Counted from the stretch's first letter, positions 1-10,169 are shown. The stretch is 64,000 nucleotides of DNA from an uncultured Clostridium sp. (GCF_910588715.1 NZ_CAJURG010000006.1:57568-121567); one strand, 5' to 3'. The notes: generated from the sequence alone by a model not told the origin. Translations and numbers: made by a program.

Positions 1-660
1 AGCTTCTACATCTATTTTTACAGAAAACTCTTCTCCAATAGAAATATTATCTGGAATAGTTATATTATCTATATAAATTTCATCTCCACTTTTTTCTGTA
101 ACCTTATATACTTTTAAATCTATATTTTCAGCATTAATTAATGGAACAGATTTTAATATATCACCTTTATTTTCTTCCCCATCAGTTATAAGAACTATTC
201 TTTTAGATGTTCCATCTTCAAATAAAGTTATTGCAGTTTCAACAGCACTTTGAATATTTGTTGCCGTAGAAACTGGACTTGAATTTAAAGGCTTATAAAA
301 GCTTTTATTATCTATAATTTTATCTACCTTTGCATTATCACCAAATAATACTACTCCGGCTTTATTTCCCTTAGGCATTATTTCTAAAGCACTATTTATA
401 AAATCTTCTCCACTACCTTTAAAAGAGCTAATACTTTCTGATACATCTAATAAAAATACTGTTGAAATATTTTTACCCCTAATGCTTATTGTTATATTTG
501 CAAAGGATAAAACTAATAAAGTAAAAATAATTATCCTACTTATTAATATTAATATGTCATTTTTATTACCTATTTTAAACTTTTTAATACTATAGTAAAT
601 AAAGAAGATAAGTATTGGAATTAATATTATAAAGTATAAGTTTCCTATATTTAATTTCAT
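1..660 (-). CDS. VWA-domain membrane protein, truncated by window edge
   Basis: The reading frame is open from an ATG at 658-660 to the window start, giving 220 codons with the C-terminus missing. A good ribosome site (AGGAG) precedes the ATG. The N-terminus has about two hydrophobic helices (roughly residues 5-25 and 38-55). Next comes a von Willebrand A core whose metal site reads LLDVSESIS, a perfect DxSxS motif, and a second strand AGVVLFGDNAK. It is the last gene seen in an operon with a second VWA protein, DUF58 and MoxR. Such proteins are thought to act with the MoxR ATPase in envelope-linked assembly or chaperone work. The family call is firm; the exact role is inferred from neighbours. 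Confidence 0.85.
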   Translation of the reverse strand, partial: MKLNIGNLYFIILIPILIFFIYYSIKKFKIGNKNDILILISRIIIFTLLVLSFANITISIRGKNISTVFLLDVSESISSFKGSGEDFINSALEIMPKGNKAGVVLFGDNAKVDKIIDNKSFYKPLNSSPVSTATNIQSAVETAITLFEDGTSKRIVLITDGEENKGDILKSVPLINAENIDLKVYKVTEKSGDEIYIDNITIPDNISIGEEFSVKIDVEA

Positions 661-675
661 TTAATTATCTCCTTT

Positions 676-2466
676 CTAATTACCTTTCTTGTAAAATATC
701 CATTCAAAAGCAACTACTAAAATTGCAAGTAATATAAATACCCTAGTCATATTAAATCCACTTTTTAAATTGCTTTTTCCATCAACTATATTATTATTTT
801 CTCCAACCTCTTCTATTGAAGTATTACTTTCACTTAAACTTGGAAAATTTACTGAAAAACTTTCTTTATTATCATTTTGATTTATTTTATATATTCCAAG
901 TTCTAAATTTCCTTTTAATTCATCACCAGATTTTAATTCTTTAATTTCTCCATTTGGATAAGTTACATTTATTTCACTTTCAAAATCCGAAGATTTAACT
1001 ACTATTTTTTCTCCAGCAGTAAAATTATTTTTATATACCATTCCTGTAGAAATTAACTCTTCCCCAAGTTCATATATAAGAATTGGAAATTCTTTTTTAA
1101 GAGCAAAATCTGTTGAATGTAAATCAAAAGATAATGCAGCTATTTTTCTATCATTTACTTCACCCTTAAAGCCAATAGAATTATCATCTATGGTAAGTAT
1201 GTTAGTACCATAATAAGGTGTTTCTATTATTTTATATTCAGATAAAGTAAATTGTGTATTTTCTAAATAACTAGAAACAGCTCCCTTAATAGCTTTTGCC
1301 TGACCCATTTCTCCACCATTTAATACATTAAAAAGTTCATTTGAACTAGGATTTATAAATAATATATTTCCTGATTTAGGCATAACTTCTGGCATTTTAT
1401 TATCAAATACATAAAGGTCATATTCATCCTTTTCTGTTATATTATTAGGATCATTAGTTTTATAAACTTCAGTATTTTCAATAATTCCAAAAGCCTTTTC
1501 TAAAAATACATTTTCATCTGTAACTAATAATACCTTCTTTACCTTATTTTCATTAATAACATGATAATAAGTATTATCTTCCATCAAAATATCTTTTCTT
1601 GATAACTCTCCCTTTAAATAATCATCACTTAAAGAATCTAACTCAAAAGATAAAGTTTTGCTTTCAGAAACCCCTAAATTTATTTTATTAACTTCTAATA
1701 ACTTATCACCATTATATAAAGAAAAATCCCCTTCATATTCTTTATCTCCATTATTAGTTACATTTGCTATGACCTTAATTTTTCCATCTACAACCTTATG
1801 AGAAATATTATCTATTGAAGCATTTAATCCACTATTACCTAAATAAACTAATTTACCATTTATATCTGAAATTGATGTTTGTTTATCAGTAAAAATTAAT
1901 GCTTCATATTCTTCTCCAATTCCATCACCTATAGCCTTAACAAAGGATAATACATCACTTATATCTCCAGTATTATAACTTTTACTTATATTATTAATAA
2001 TTGATTCTGAATTAAACTTATTAAATTCACCATTTAAAAGTAAATTTGAATTTCCATCATAAGAAATAATATAAGCTTTTGTTCCTTCCCTTGTACTATT
2101 TAAATATTCCTTAGCAAGTAATTTCCCCTTTTCTAATCTGCTAAGCTTATCATCATATATAGTGTTCATGCTAGCAGTATTATCCACTACAATTATTACA
2201 TTCTTATAAGTCTTTCCACCTATATTAATAAAAGGACTCATAAGAGCTAAAATTACACTTAAAATAATTATAATCTGTAAAAGTAACATTATATTTTTCT
2301 TAAACTTTTCCCATGGTGTATTGGCTCTAGTATTTTTATATACCCCTTTCCACAATAAAGAAGAAGATATAACCTCTTTTTTATACTTACGCTTTAATAT
2401 GTAAAGCATTATTACTGGAGGAATTGTTAGTAATAAAAATAATGGCCATAAATTAGTAAAGCCCAT
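676..2466 (-). CDS. BatA-type N-terminal/VWA membrane protein
   Basis: This 596-residue protein starts with the BatA-like N-terminal pattern: a helix near residues 5-25, the motif LKRKYKKEVISSSLLWK, then a second helix near 58-80. A VWA-like domain follows with the metal-site variant VVDNTASMN (DxTxS instead of DxSxS). The middle resembles extracellular beta domains, and a single helix lies at the extreme C-terminus (about 575-592) before KKGN. The ribosome site GGGGGGAAG precedes the ATG. It sits 11 bases after the DUF58 gene and 15 bases before the next VWA gene, so they are surely co-transcribed. By family analogy it is a membrane VWA partner of a MoxR ATPase; the substrate is unknown. Confidence 0.85.
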   Translation of the reverse strand: MGFTNLWPLFLLLTIPPVIMLYILKRKYKKEVISSSLLWKGVYKNTRANTPWEKFKKNIMLLLQIIIILSVILALMSPFINIGGKTYKNVIIVVDNTASMNTIYDDKLSRLEKGKLLAKEYLNSTREGTKAYIISYDGNSNLLLNGEFNKFNSESIINNISKSYNTGDISDVLSFVKAIGDGIGEEYEALIFTDKQTSISDINGKLVYLGNSGLNASIDNISHKVVDGKIKVIANVTNNGDKEYEGDFSLYNGDKLLEVNKINLGVSESKTLSFELDSLSDDYLKGELSRKDILMEDNTYYHVINENKVKKVLLVTDENVFLEKAFGIIENTEVYKTNDPNNITEKDEYDLYVFDNKMPEVMPKSGNILFINPSSNELFNVLNGGEMGQAKAIKGAVSSYLENTQFTLSEYKIIETPYYGTNILTIDDNSIGFKGEVNDRKIAALSFDLHSTDFALKKEFPILIYELGEELISTGMVYKNNFTAGEKIVVKSSDFESEINVTYPNGEIKELKSGDELKGNLELGIYKINQNDNKESFSVNFPSLSESNTSIEEVGENNNIVDGKSNLKSGFNMTRVFILLAILVVAFEWIFYKKGN

Positions 2467-2477
2467 AATCTTCCCCC

Positions 2478-3362
2478 CTAATACAATACTTTTCTCTTGC
2501 TAAATTCACTTAATATTATTTCCTCTATATTCATAGATGAACTAACAGATATAAGCTTGCCACCATATTTTTTTGCCAAAACTTCAATGCTTTCATTATA
2601 TTTTTTTAATGCTTCTTTATAATCTTTTATTAATGAAGGCGTAACACTAAGTTTTATATTTTCCTTTGTTTCACTATCAATTAAAGTTACTTCATTATTA
2701 AAGTTTGGATTAATTTCTTCATCACATAATACCTGAACTAATATTATTTCTTGTTTTTTATATGCTAAATACTTTAATCCCTCTTCTAAGCTTTCTAAAC
2801 CTGAATTATTTAAAAAGTCAGATACTATAATAGATATTCCTCTTAAATTTAAAGGTCTTTTCTTTATGCTTTTACTTAAATCAGTTGTTCCATCAAAATT
2901 TATACTTTCTAAATCTCTTAATATTTTTTGAAATCCTCTATTTCCAGTGCCTACTTTTAAGTTTTCTATTGTCCCATCATTTATAGTACTTATATTTACT
3001 CTATCTAAATTATTTAAAGCAATATAACTTAAAGCTGCTACTATCTTTAAAGCTGTATCTTTTTTATTATTTTTTCCATAGTCCATAGATTTGCTTTTAT
3101 CAATAAAAAAGTTAAATACACCTTCCCTTTCTTCCATAAATACCTTTATAAAAAACTTATCAAACCTTCCATAAGCATTCCAATCTATTCTTCTAAAATC
3201 ATCACCAGGTGCATATTCTCTATAATCTGAAAACTCTACTGATACACCTTTTGCTTTTGATTTTCTTCCACCTTGAGTTCCTCCACTAAGCTTAAAATTT
3301 ATATACATATTAATTTTATTTAGCTTTTTAAAGAAGTCCTCATTAAACATCTTTTCACTCAT
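2478..3362 (-). CDS. DUF58 domain-containing protein
   Basis: The 294-residue product carries the hallmark DUF58 stretch (about residues 46-68) with YREYAPGDDFRRIDWNAYGR, followed by a degenerate VWA metal site, FFIDKSKSMDYG. There is no signal peptide or membrane helix in this copy, unlike the longer DUF58 proteins that carry N-terminal helices. DUF58 proteins almost always lie next to a MoxR-type AAA+ ATPase and VWA proteins, as here: the moxR gene ends only three bases upstream and the BatA-like gene follows after 11 bases. The molecular function is not settled for the family; a role as the soluble adaptor or substrate binder of the MoxR system is inferred. Confidence 0.9.
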   Translation of the reverse strand: MSEKMFNEDFFKKLNKINMYINFKLSGGTQGGRKSKAKGVSVEFSDYREYAPGDDFRRIDWNAYGRFDKFFIKVFMEEREGVFNFFIDKSKSMDYGKNNKKDTALKIVAALSYIALNNLDRVNISTINDGTIENLKVGTGNRGFQKILRDLESINFDGTTDLSKSIKKRPLNLRGISIIVSDFLNNSGLESLEEGLKYLAYKKQEIILVQVLCDEEINPNFNNEVTLIDSETKENIKLSVTPSLIKDYKEALKKYNESIEVLAKKYGGKLISVSSSMNIEEIILSEFSKRKVLY

Positions 3363-3365
3363 TTT

Positions 3366-4349
3366 TTACACTACCTTTAAATCTTCTAAAATTTTAGAAA
3401 TTATAGCTTCTTCATTTAAACCTTCAGTTATAGCATCAAAATTTAAGATAATTCTATGTCTTAATACTGGATAGGCAAGTTCTTTTATGTCTTCAAAAGC
3501 TACATTTACTCTACCTTCCATAACTGCTCTTACCTTTGCTCCTGCAATAATTCCTTGTGCAGCTCTTGGTCCTGCTCCTGCTTCTAAATATCTTTTTGCT
3601 ATATCTGCTCCACTGTCTAGCTCTGGATGTGTTGCAAGAATTAATTTTAAAGCATATTCCTTTACTGGTTCCGCAATCTTAACTTCTTTAATAATATTTC
3701 TAAGTATTATTATTTCTCTTCCTTCTAAAACATTATTAAGCTTTAATTTTGTATTACTTAATGTTAAATCCATTATATCCTTTAATTCCTCTAAACTTGG
3801 AAACTCTACATTAAGCTTAAATAAAAATCTATCTAGCTGGGCTTCTGGAAGAGGATAAGTTCCTTCTTGCTCTATAGGGTTTTGAGTTGCAAGTACCATA
3901 AATGGTTTTGGCATTTCATAAGTTGTTTTACCTACAGTTACAGTTTTTTCTCCCATAGCTTCTAAAAGTGCTGATTGAGTTTTAGGCGTAGCTCTATTAA
4001 TTTCATCGGCTAATAAAAGATTTGTAAATACAGGTCCTTTTTCAAATTTAAATACTGTATTATCATTTTCCTTTACTACAATATTAGTTCCCACAACGTC
4101 AGCTGGCATTAAATCAGGAGTAAATTGTATTCTTGAAAAATTTAAATCCAATACCTTTCCTATTGTTTTAACCAGTTGAGTTTTTCCCATCCCCGGCATA
4201 CCTTCTAAAAGCACATTACCTCCTGCAAATATAGCAATTAATACATTTCTAATCGTATCTTTTTGACCAATTATTCCTCTTGATATTTCCTCTTCACATC
4301 TTTTTATTTTTTCTGAAACTTCCTTTATTGCTTGTTCATTTATTTCCAT
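3366..4349 (-). CDS. MoxR-family AAA+ ATPase
   Basis: A 327-residue ATPase with Walker A GMPGMGKTQ (near residue 55), Walker B LLLADEINRATPKTQ and a sensor region ATQNPIEQEGTYPLPEAQLDR, all typical of MoxR ATPases. The frame opens earlier at a GTG, but the ATG at 4347-4349 is better placed behind GAGGTG, so that start is chosen. MoxR proteins act as hexameric chaperone-like motors that work on VWA-domain partners. The adjoining DUF58 and two VWA genes are the likely partners here. The gene sits between the charged membrane protein and DUF58 with very short spacings, so it belongs to the same transcript. Confidence 0.95.
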   Translation of the reverse strand: MEINEQAIKEVSEKIKRCEEEISRGIIGQKDTIRNVLIAIFAGGNVLLEGMPGMGKTQLVKTIGKVLDLNFSRIQFTPDLMPADVVGTNIVVKENDNTVFKFEKGPVFTNLLLADEINRATPKTQSALLEAMGEKTVTVGKTTYEMPKPFMVLATQNPIEQEGTYPLPEAQLDRFLFKLNVEFPSLEELKDIMDLTLSNTKLKLNNVLEGREIIILRNIIKEVKIAEPVKEYALKLILATHPELDSGADIAKRYLEAGAGPRAAQGIIAGAKVRAVMEGRVNVAFEDIKELAYPVLRHRIILNFDAITEGLNEEAIISKILEDLKVV

Positions 4350-4369
4350 ATTTATCACCTCAAAAATTT

Positions 4370-5941
4370 CTAATTTAATTCTTCAAAATAGTCTTTTATA
4401 ATATCCTTTAAATTTTGTGGAATATTACTATTATTTGCACCTTCTAATGCACTATTTTTATAATCTCCAATTACTTTATCATAATTAACTTTTTGTCCAT
4501 CTAAGTTAAGTCCCGTTTGACTTTCAACTTGCTGTGAATTTCCACTTTCATTTTTACTTCCAGTAAGATTTGCATCATTCCCTTCATTTCTACCAGGAAT
4601 ATATATTTGCTCTCCCCTAGAATTTTCTAAATCATTTTCTTTCCCTGTAGTGCTACCAGTATTCCAACCAGCTCCACCAGAACCACTACCACTTCCAGAA
4701 CCTGAGCCACCATTTCCACCTTGACCTTGACCATTTCCATTGCCTGATCCACTTTGTCCATTACCTGAACCTTGACCCTTATTTTGATTTTGTCCTGAAT
4801 TTGAAGAGTTATTTAAATTATCATTATTTTCTCCGTTACTATTACTTACTGATTTTGAAATTGCCCCTGATAAGCTTTCTCCATCAAGTTTTTTATCTAG
4901 TACAGAATTTGAAGCATTTTTTAAAGCTTCTGTAAGTTCCTCATCAGTCATTTCTAAAGCAGCCTTTTTTAAAGCTTCTGATAAATTATTTAACTCTGCA
5001 CTGCTCATACTGCTAAGTTTCTTTTGAAGATTCTCTAAATTTTTATTTATATCCTCTTGATTTCCACTTAAAATAGCTTCTGCTAAAGGTTTAGTTTCTG
5101 ATTTTTTCATAAGCTGATTTACTAGCTTATTAACATCCTTTTTAGCATTTTCTTCTTTTTCCTTATTAAAATCATTTAATAAATTCTTTTTAGAGTTTTC
5201 AATAGCCTTTTTAGATTTTTCTGATGGTAGCTTTTCTTTTTTATCATCTAATTTCTTTTCTAAACGCTCTAAAGATTTATTTACTTCTGATTTCTTTTCA
5301 CTTTCTTTTAGTTCCTTTTTTGTATCTTCTAAAAACTTTTTAACCTCTTCCTTTTCTTCTTTTGATAAATCTTCAGACTTTTCTATTTTCTTTTTTTCCT
5401 TTTCAATCTTTTCTATTATTGTTTTTTGAAATTTATCAAAGGCTCTTATTTTTTGTGCTTCTTTTCTTGCTATACTAGGTACAAAAATCACTAAAATACA
5501 CATTAATATTAAAGCTAAAGATAATAAGCATTGCTTTTTATCTACAGAAATTTTTATTTTTTTAATATCAAAGCTTTTAATGCTATCTAATGTATTTTTC
5601 TTTTGTGCAATAGATATACTATCTTTGCAACCTATAAGTTCTAATGATGTAATAAGTCTTTCATTTAATCCATTAGAATCTACCATAAGTGCAACTTTAT
5701 CATTTTTAGGAAACTTTATAAATCCATAAACTAAAATAATTATTAGTCCTACACCTAATATTCCTATACAAATTTCGTAAATATAAGGAATTTTTATAAA
5801 AATTGATACTAATAGCAAACTAAATATTAAGCATAGTAGAAGTTTTAGTCCTACTATGCTTAAATTTAACAAAAGATTTGCTTTAATTCTTTTAGAGGCT
5901 TTATTTATAAATTCCAATATAGCTTTATCTAAAGAATTCAT
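4370..5941 (-). CDS. Membrane protein with long charged coiled coil and Gly/Ser-rich region
   Basis: I do not recognise a named family for this 523-residue protein. It has two hydrophobic helices near residues 28-72, a third near 138-155, then about 200 residues very rich in Lys and Glu that should form a coiled coil. After that comes a low-complexity Gly/Ser/Asn/Gln stretch (about 370-430) and a short C-terminal segment. Similar architectures occur next to MoxR/DUF58 genes, where they probably form an extracytoplasmic or membrane scaffold. The ribosome site AAGGAG and the 6-base gap to the permease gene place it in the operon. The coiled coil gives many shadow frames on the other strand. Confidence 0.75.
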   Translation of the reverse strand: MNSLDKAILEFINKASKRIKANLLLNLSIVGLKLLLCLIFSLLLVSIFIKIPYIYEICIGILGVGLIIILVYGFIKFPKNDKVALMVDSNGLNERLITSLELIGCKDSISIAQKKNTLDSIKSFDIKKIKISVDKKQCLLSLALILMCILVIFVPSIARKEAQKIRAFDKFQKTIIEKIEKEKKKIEKSEDLSKEEKEEVKKFLEDTKKELKESEKKSEVNKSLERLEKKLDDKKEKLPSEKSKKAIENSKKNLLNDFNKEKEENAKKDVNKLVNQLMKKSETKPLAEAILSGNQEDINKNLENLQKKLSSMSSAELNNLSEALKKAALEMTDEELTEALKNASNSVLDKKLDGESLSGAISKSVSNSNGENNDNLNNSSNSGQNQNKGQGSGNGQSGSGNGNGQGQGGNGGSGSGSGSGSGGAGWNTGSTTGKENDLENSRGEQIYIPGRNEGNDANLTGSKNESGNSQQVESQTGLNLDGQKVNYDKVIGDYKNSALEGANNSNIPQNLKDIIKDYFEELN

Positions 5942-5947
5942 CTTTTT

Positions 5948-6835
5948 TTACTCCTTCGCTTTTTTAGATTTAAATATGCTTTTTTTATTTAATGGATTAA
6001 GTTTAATTGATGCTAAATATATAAATAATCCTGAAACAAGTAATTGTATTACTACTGAAATATATTCAGAATGTGTACTTATTCCAAAATCCGAAAACAT
6101 CACGCTAATTTCTCCACCTAATCCAACTTGATTTAATAATAAGCTTGCAAAACCAACAACTGGACTTAAATAAACTATAGGAGATACTGAAGGCATATCT
6201 GTCATTGTATAATTGCCAGCTAAATTCATTTTATAAACAGCTATTGCAAGCATTGCCCAGCTAATAACAATTATTCCAATATAAATAAATAACACTAAAG
6301 CATAAGAAAGTGCTGTTGATACTTTTGAAGTTTTAATATATGTTGATACAAAAACTCCTATAGAACTTACAAATATAGTATTAACAATAAAAAATAATAT
6401 AAGCCCTAAAATATTACTAAGCTTAACTCCACCTATTAATGCTCCAATTGCATAAAGGGGCATTGTAGAAATTATAAGTATAATTACTCTAAGAGAAGAA
6501 GCCGAAACCTTTCCTATAATTATTTGAAGTGGAGTTAACCTTGAGGATAATAATATATCTAAAGTTTGTTTTTCTCTTTCAGAACATATTGCTGTTGAAC
6601 TTAATGCTGGAACTATAAAAAATAGTAATACAGCCTGACCTATTGCCATCACAACATAAAAAATAATTGATGACTCTAAATATAAACCATTTGAAAAGGC
6701 TGTTTCATTTACTGAATTATAGTAAATCATTACTGCTACTGATAAAGCTAATATATACGCAAAAATCATTAAGGTAAATTTAATGCTTCTTACTGCTATT
6801 TTACTTTCATTTCTTAAAACTGGATTTACTCTCAT
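5948..6835 (-). CDS. ABC-2 type transporter permease
   Basis: This 295-residue protein has about six hydrophobic helices and the cytoplasmic loop CSEREKQTLDILLSSRLTP, the characteristic ABC-2 permease signature between helices 2 and 3 that couples to the ATPase. The gene is two bases away from the ATPase gene 6838-7776. The pair should form an exporter or a gliding/Gld-type membrane transporter whose substrate is not evident. A strong ribosome site (GAGGAGG) precedes the ATG. The genomic link of this transporter type with DUF58/MoxR/VWA genes suggests that the whole operon builds one membrane machine, which is an inference. Confidence 0.9.
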   Translation of the reverse strand: MRVNPVLRNESKIAVRSIKFTLMIFAYILALSVAVMIYYNSVNETAFSNGLYLESSIIFYVVMAIGQAVLLFFIVPALSSTAICSEREKQTLDILLSSRLTPLQIIIGKVSASSLRVIILIISTMPLYAIGALIGGVKLSNILGLILFFIVNTIFVSSIGVFVSTYIKTSKVSTALSYALVLFIYIGIIVISWAMLAIAVYKMNLAGNYTMTDMPSVSPIVYLSPVVGFASLLLNQVGLGGEISVMFSDFGISTHSEYISVVIQLLVSGLFIYLASIKLNPLNKKSIFKSKKAKE

Positions 6836-6837
6836 TT

Positions 6838-7776
6838 TTATACCTCCTCTTCATCACTATCTGCTGTAATTTGAATAAATACATCTTCTAAATTTCCAAC
6901 AGCTCTACTATAATTTAATACTGGAATATCTTTTAAAACTAAATATTTTAAAAGATTTGCAGCTTCTAAATCTGAACCAATAACATTAGCTGTTATTTTA
7001 TTTCCATCAATTTTTATATTATCTACATATGGAAGCTCTTTAAGAAGCTTTATAGCTTCCTCTTCTTTTCCTCCTAATACAGTAAATACTATAGGTGATG
7101 CCCCTGCTGCCCTTGTCATTATTTCATCTACAGTTCCTTGGCAAACTACAACTCCATTTTTAACTATACCTATATTTGTACATACTTCACCAAGCTCCGG
7201 TAATATATGTGAAGAAACTATAATTGTTTTTCCCATTTCTTTTAGATTTCTTAAAATCCCCTTCATCTCATATCTAGCTCTAGGGTCCATACCTGAAGCT
7301 GGTTCATCTAATATTAAAAGGTCTGGATTATGAACAAGACATCTTGCCAAACATAATCTTTGCTTCATTCCTCTTGATAATCCATCAACATAAGCATCAT
7401 ACTTATCTTCTAAATTAACCAGTCTAAGTAAATCCATAGATAATTTTTTAGCTTCTTTTCCAACAATTCCATATATAGAAGCATAAAACTCTAAATATTC
7501 TATTGCCTTTAAATTATCATAAACTCCAAAGAAATCAGGCATATATCCAATTTTATCTTTTAATGCTTTATTATTTTTTATTGCATCTATTCCATCTACA
7601 TAAACTTCGCCACTATCTGGTGATAAAAGTCCTGATATAATTTTCATAGTTGTGCTTTTACCAGCACCATTTGGACCTATAAATCCAAATATCTCACCCT
7701 TTTTAATTTCTAAATTTAATCCCCTTACAGCCTTAAAATTTCCATAAGATTTTTCAAGATTTTTTATAACTAACAT
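6838..7776 (-). CDS. ABC transporter ATP-binding protein
   Basis: A 312-residue ATPase with Walker A GPNGAGKST (about residue 35), the signature LSRGMKQRL (an Arg replaces the usual Gly in LSGG) and Walker B LLILDEPASGMDP, followed by SSHILPEL with the switch His. The C-terminal 90 residues form the extra domain typical of ABC-2 exporter ATPases. The start ATG overlaps the stop of the upstream gene as TAATG, so translation is probably coupled. It pairs with the permease at 5948-6835. LSRGM signatures are common in the CcmA/NatA-like branch. Confidence 0.93.
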   Translation of the reverse strand: MLVIKNLEKSYGNFKAVRGLNLEIKKGEIFGFIGPNGAGKSTTMKIISGLLSPDSGEVYVDGIDAIKNNKALKDKIGYMPDFFGVYDNLKAIEYLEFYASIYGIVGKEAKKLSMDLLRLVNLEDKYDAYVDGLSRGMKQRLCLARCLVHNPDLLILDEPASGMDPRARYEMKGILRNLKEMGKTIIVSSHILPELGEVCTNIGIVKNGVVVCQGTVDEIMTRAAGASPIVFTVLGGKEEEAIKLLKELPYVDNIKIDGNKITANVIGSDLEAANLLKYLVLKDIPVLNYSRAVGNLEDVFIQITADSDEEEV

Positions 7777-10169
7777 TATCTTTCAACCCCCTGTATAATT
7801 AATTTTGGAGCTGAAACTTCACCATTTTTCTCATTTACAATAGCTTTAATTTTTATTGTATTATTTAAAGTATAGCTACCATCATTTATTAATTTATACT
7901 GCTTTTTATCTAAACTAAACTTTTCATATTGCTGTGTATTATAGTTATAAATATAATACTCACCATTAAGTCCTAAATCATTTCCCCATCTATCAGTATT
8001 ACAATTTATAGTTATTTCCTTAATATCTATATTGTCATCAATCTTATAATCTAAAACAATTTCCCCTTCTCCATAGATAAACCCTTCATAATAATCATAA
8101 TTAACCTTATTTCCAAGTTCACTTACTGTATATTTAAAGTATCCTTCTGGGAAATTAAGATTTCCATTTTCATCTTTAAAATCTATATTAGCTTCTTGTA
8201 CTATTGCTGTTAAATTATAATTTGAAATTGATTTACTTTCTAATTTTAAACTATAATCTACAGGCATTTCTGTGATTGCAATAATTTTTGTTTTATCGCC
8301 AACATAATTTTTAGCTTCTAATAAATTAAGTAAACTAGAATATCTTTGTATATTTTTAAACTTAGGATCTTTAGGGTCTATATCTTTCTTCCATCTTGCT
8401 TGATAATATTCATCTTGAATACTATTTGCATAACCTTGAATTCCTAAAGTACCATTACACTTTAAATCATTAATTGAAATTTCTTTTCCCTTGCTTACTT
8501 CTCCTAAATCCCAAACATTTTGTCCTGAAACTATTATAAGTTTTTTAATATCAAAATCTAAATTATTTTTAAGAGTTCCTTCTAAATTTCCATTTTTAAA
8601 TTTTAAAGAATTTTCTATCTTAGGAAGCACAATTTCCTTTCCAGAAACCTCAAATTTATTTATTTGTGATACATTGCTATTAGATACAGTAAAATAAGAA
8701 TTATCATCATTATAAGTTGTTTTAACTTTTAAATTATTTATCTTAGGATCACCATCTAAATTATAGTAATAATCCTCTGTCATATAACCCATTTTTAAAT
8801 CATCTTCTTTTTCTACTGTTATATTACCTTTATTTTTACTTGTAATTCCAATATAGCCGTTAACCTCTCCTCTTCCTTCCTCATCAGTAGAAATAATATT
8901 AACAGCATTTACAACAACATCTTTTAACTTCATCTTACTACCTAATAAATAAATTAAAACTGTAAATACAACTGCTGTTACAGGAATAAGTATCCATGTT
9001 AAATCTCTTCTCTTAATTTTCTTTAATACAATATACAATACTATTCCAACTAAAATTGCATAAATAAATAAAATTAAACCTAAGCTTAAAGTACTAACTA
9101 TACTATCAACAGGAATGCTATTTAATATATAACTTGCTTCATATCTTTCATGAGAATAACCACCATTATTATTTTGCTCATATATTTTATCAAAGGTTTC
9201 CTTTAACATATTTTGAAGCACAATAGATGAATCTTTACTTGAGATAAAAGGTTCTAAGCCTAAATCAAAGGAAGTTACTAAAATTTTTCCTTCTCCACGA
9301 TTTAAAGAATAAACTAAATTACTTTCATTACTACTATTAATAGCTGTAGCTCCATCAAAATTAATTTGTGATAATATTAAATTTAAGTTTTCTGAGTTTA
9401 CTAAAACATTTTTTTCAACAGTTCCAGTTGAAGATATATTTAAAAAATTCTTATTTATATTGTTTATTGTTTTAGTTTCATTAGCTCCTGCACCAATTAA
9501 TAATGTTCCTCCAGAGCTAACCCAATTATTTAATGAATTATATTGCTTCTCATTTAAGTTTGCCATATTATAGTTGTTAATTACTATTACATCTAATCCA
9601 TCTATGTTTAATCCATTTTCATTTAATAAACTTTCCGTTAAATTAACACAATTCATTTTTCCTGTATTTGAATTTTTAGAATCCATATATGTTATGTTTC
9701 CTAAATATCCTAATGCTGTAGCATCATCAGTTAATAAACCAACAAAAGCATTTCCTTCATTAATTCTTCCTGAGGTAATAATTAATTTCTTTTCATATAC
9801 TACTTTTCCATCTTCTATTAAACAAATAGTTCCTCTGCTACTTCCCTCTAAAAACTTTACTGGAATTGTTACATTTATGCTTTCTCCTACCAAAGCATTT
9901 ACCTCTTTAGAATAGGCATCATACCCACCAGTACTATCACCTGCAACTCTTATTTCAACTTCTCCACTAAAGTCTGCTTCTAAGTTTTTTATTTGTATAC
10001 TTACAGGCATATATTTTTGAGTTTTATACTTTCCATCTATACCATAGCTTACAGTTAAATCATACTTAGAATCATTTTTACTTGCATTTACACTAATGTT
10101 TGGTGCAATTAAATTAAAGATAAAAATTAATAAAACGATACTAAATATTTTTATGTTTTTTACTTTCAT
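7776..10169 (-). CDS. Secreted/membrane protein, first gene of ABC-MoxR operon
   Basis: A 797-residue protein with a clear signal sequence (residues 1-30, ending near NISVNAS). An ectodomain of about 320 residues includes a glutamine-amidotransferase-like stretch with LNNWVSSGGTLLIGAGA. Two membrane helices follow near residues 355-385 and 390-412, then a large second ectodomain. The first part resembles the GATase-like regions of Gld/DUF4350-type membrane proteins that accompany ABC-2 transporters. The ribosome site GGGGGAAG precedes the ATG. It is the first gene after the 280-base divergent gap, so the operon promoter should lie at 10170-10330; I could not choose a convincing promoter there. 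The function is unknown. Confidence 0.75.
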   Translation of the reverse strand: MKVKNIKIFSIVLLIFIFNLIAPNISVNASKNDSKYDLTVSYGIDGKYKTQKYMPVSIQIKNLEADFSGEVEIRVAGDSTGGYDAYSKEVNALVGESINVTIPVKFLEGSSRGTICLIEDGKVVYEKKLIITSGRINEGNAFVGLLTDDATALGYLGNITYMDSKNSNTGKMNCVNLTESLLNENGLNIDGLDVIVINNYNMANLNEKQYNSLNNWVSSGGTLLIGAGANETKTINNINKNFLNISSTGTVEKNVLVNSENLNLILSQINFDGATAINSSNESNLVYSLNRGEGKILVTSFDLGLEPFISSKDSSIVLQNMLKETFDKIYEQNNNGGYSHERYEASYILNSIPVDSIVSTLSLGLILFIYAILVGIVLYIVLKKIKRRDLTWILIPVTAVVFTVLIYLLGSKMKLKDVVVNAVNIISTDEEGRGEVNGYIGITSKNKGNITVEKEDDLKMGYMTEDYYYNLDGDPKINNLKVKTTYNDDNSYFTVSNSNVSQINKFEVSGKEIVLPKIENSLKFKNGNLEGTLKNNLDFDIKKLIIVSGQNVWDLGEVSKGKEISINDLKCNGTLGIQGYANSIQDEYYQARWKKDIDPKDPKFKNIQRYSSLLNLLEAKNYVGDKTKIIAITEMPVDYSLKLESKSISNYNLTAIVQEANIDFKDENGNLNFPEGYFKYTVSELGNKVNYDYYEGFIYGEGEIVLDYKIDDNIDIKEITINCNTDRWGNDLGLNGEYYIYNYNTQQYEKFSLDKKQYKLINDGSYTLNNTIKIKAIVNEKNGEVSAPKLIIQGVER

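Noticed and set aside
3487..3858. Plus-strand frame opposite moxR
   Set aside because: Shadow of a well-defined gene; composition and position do not support coding.
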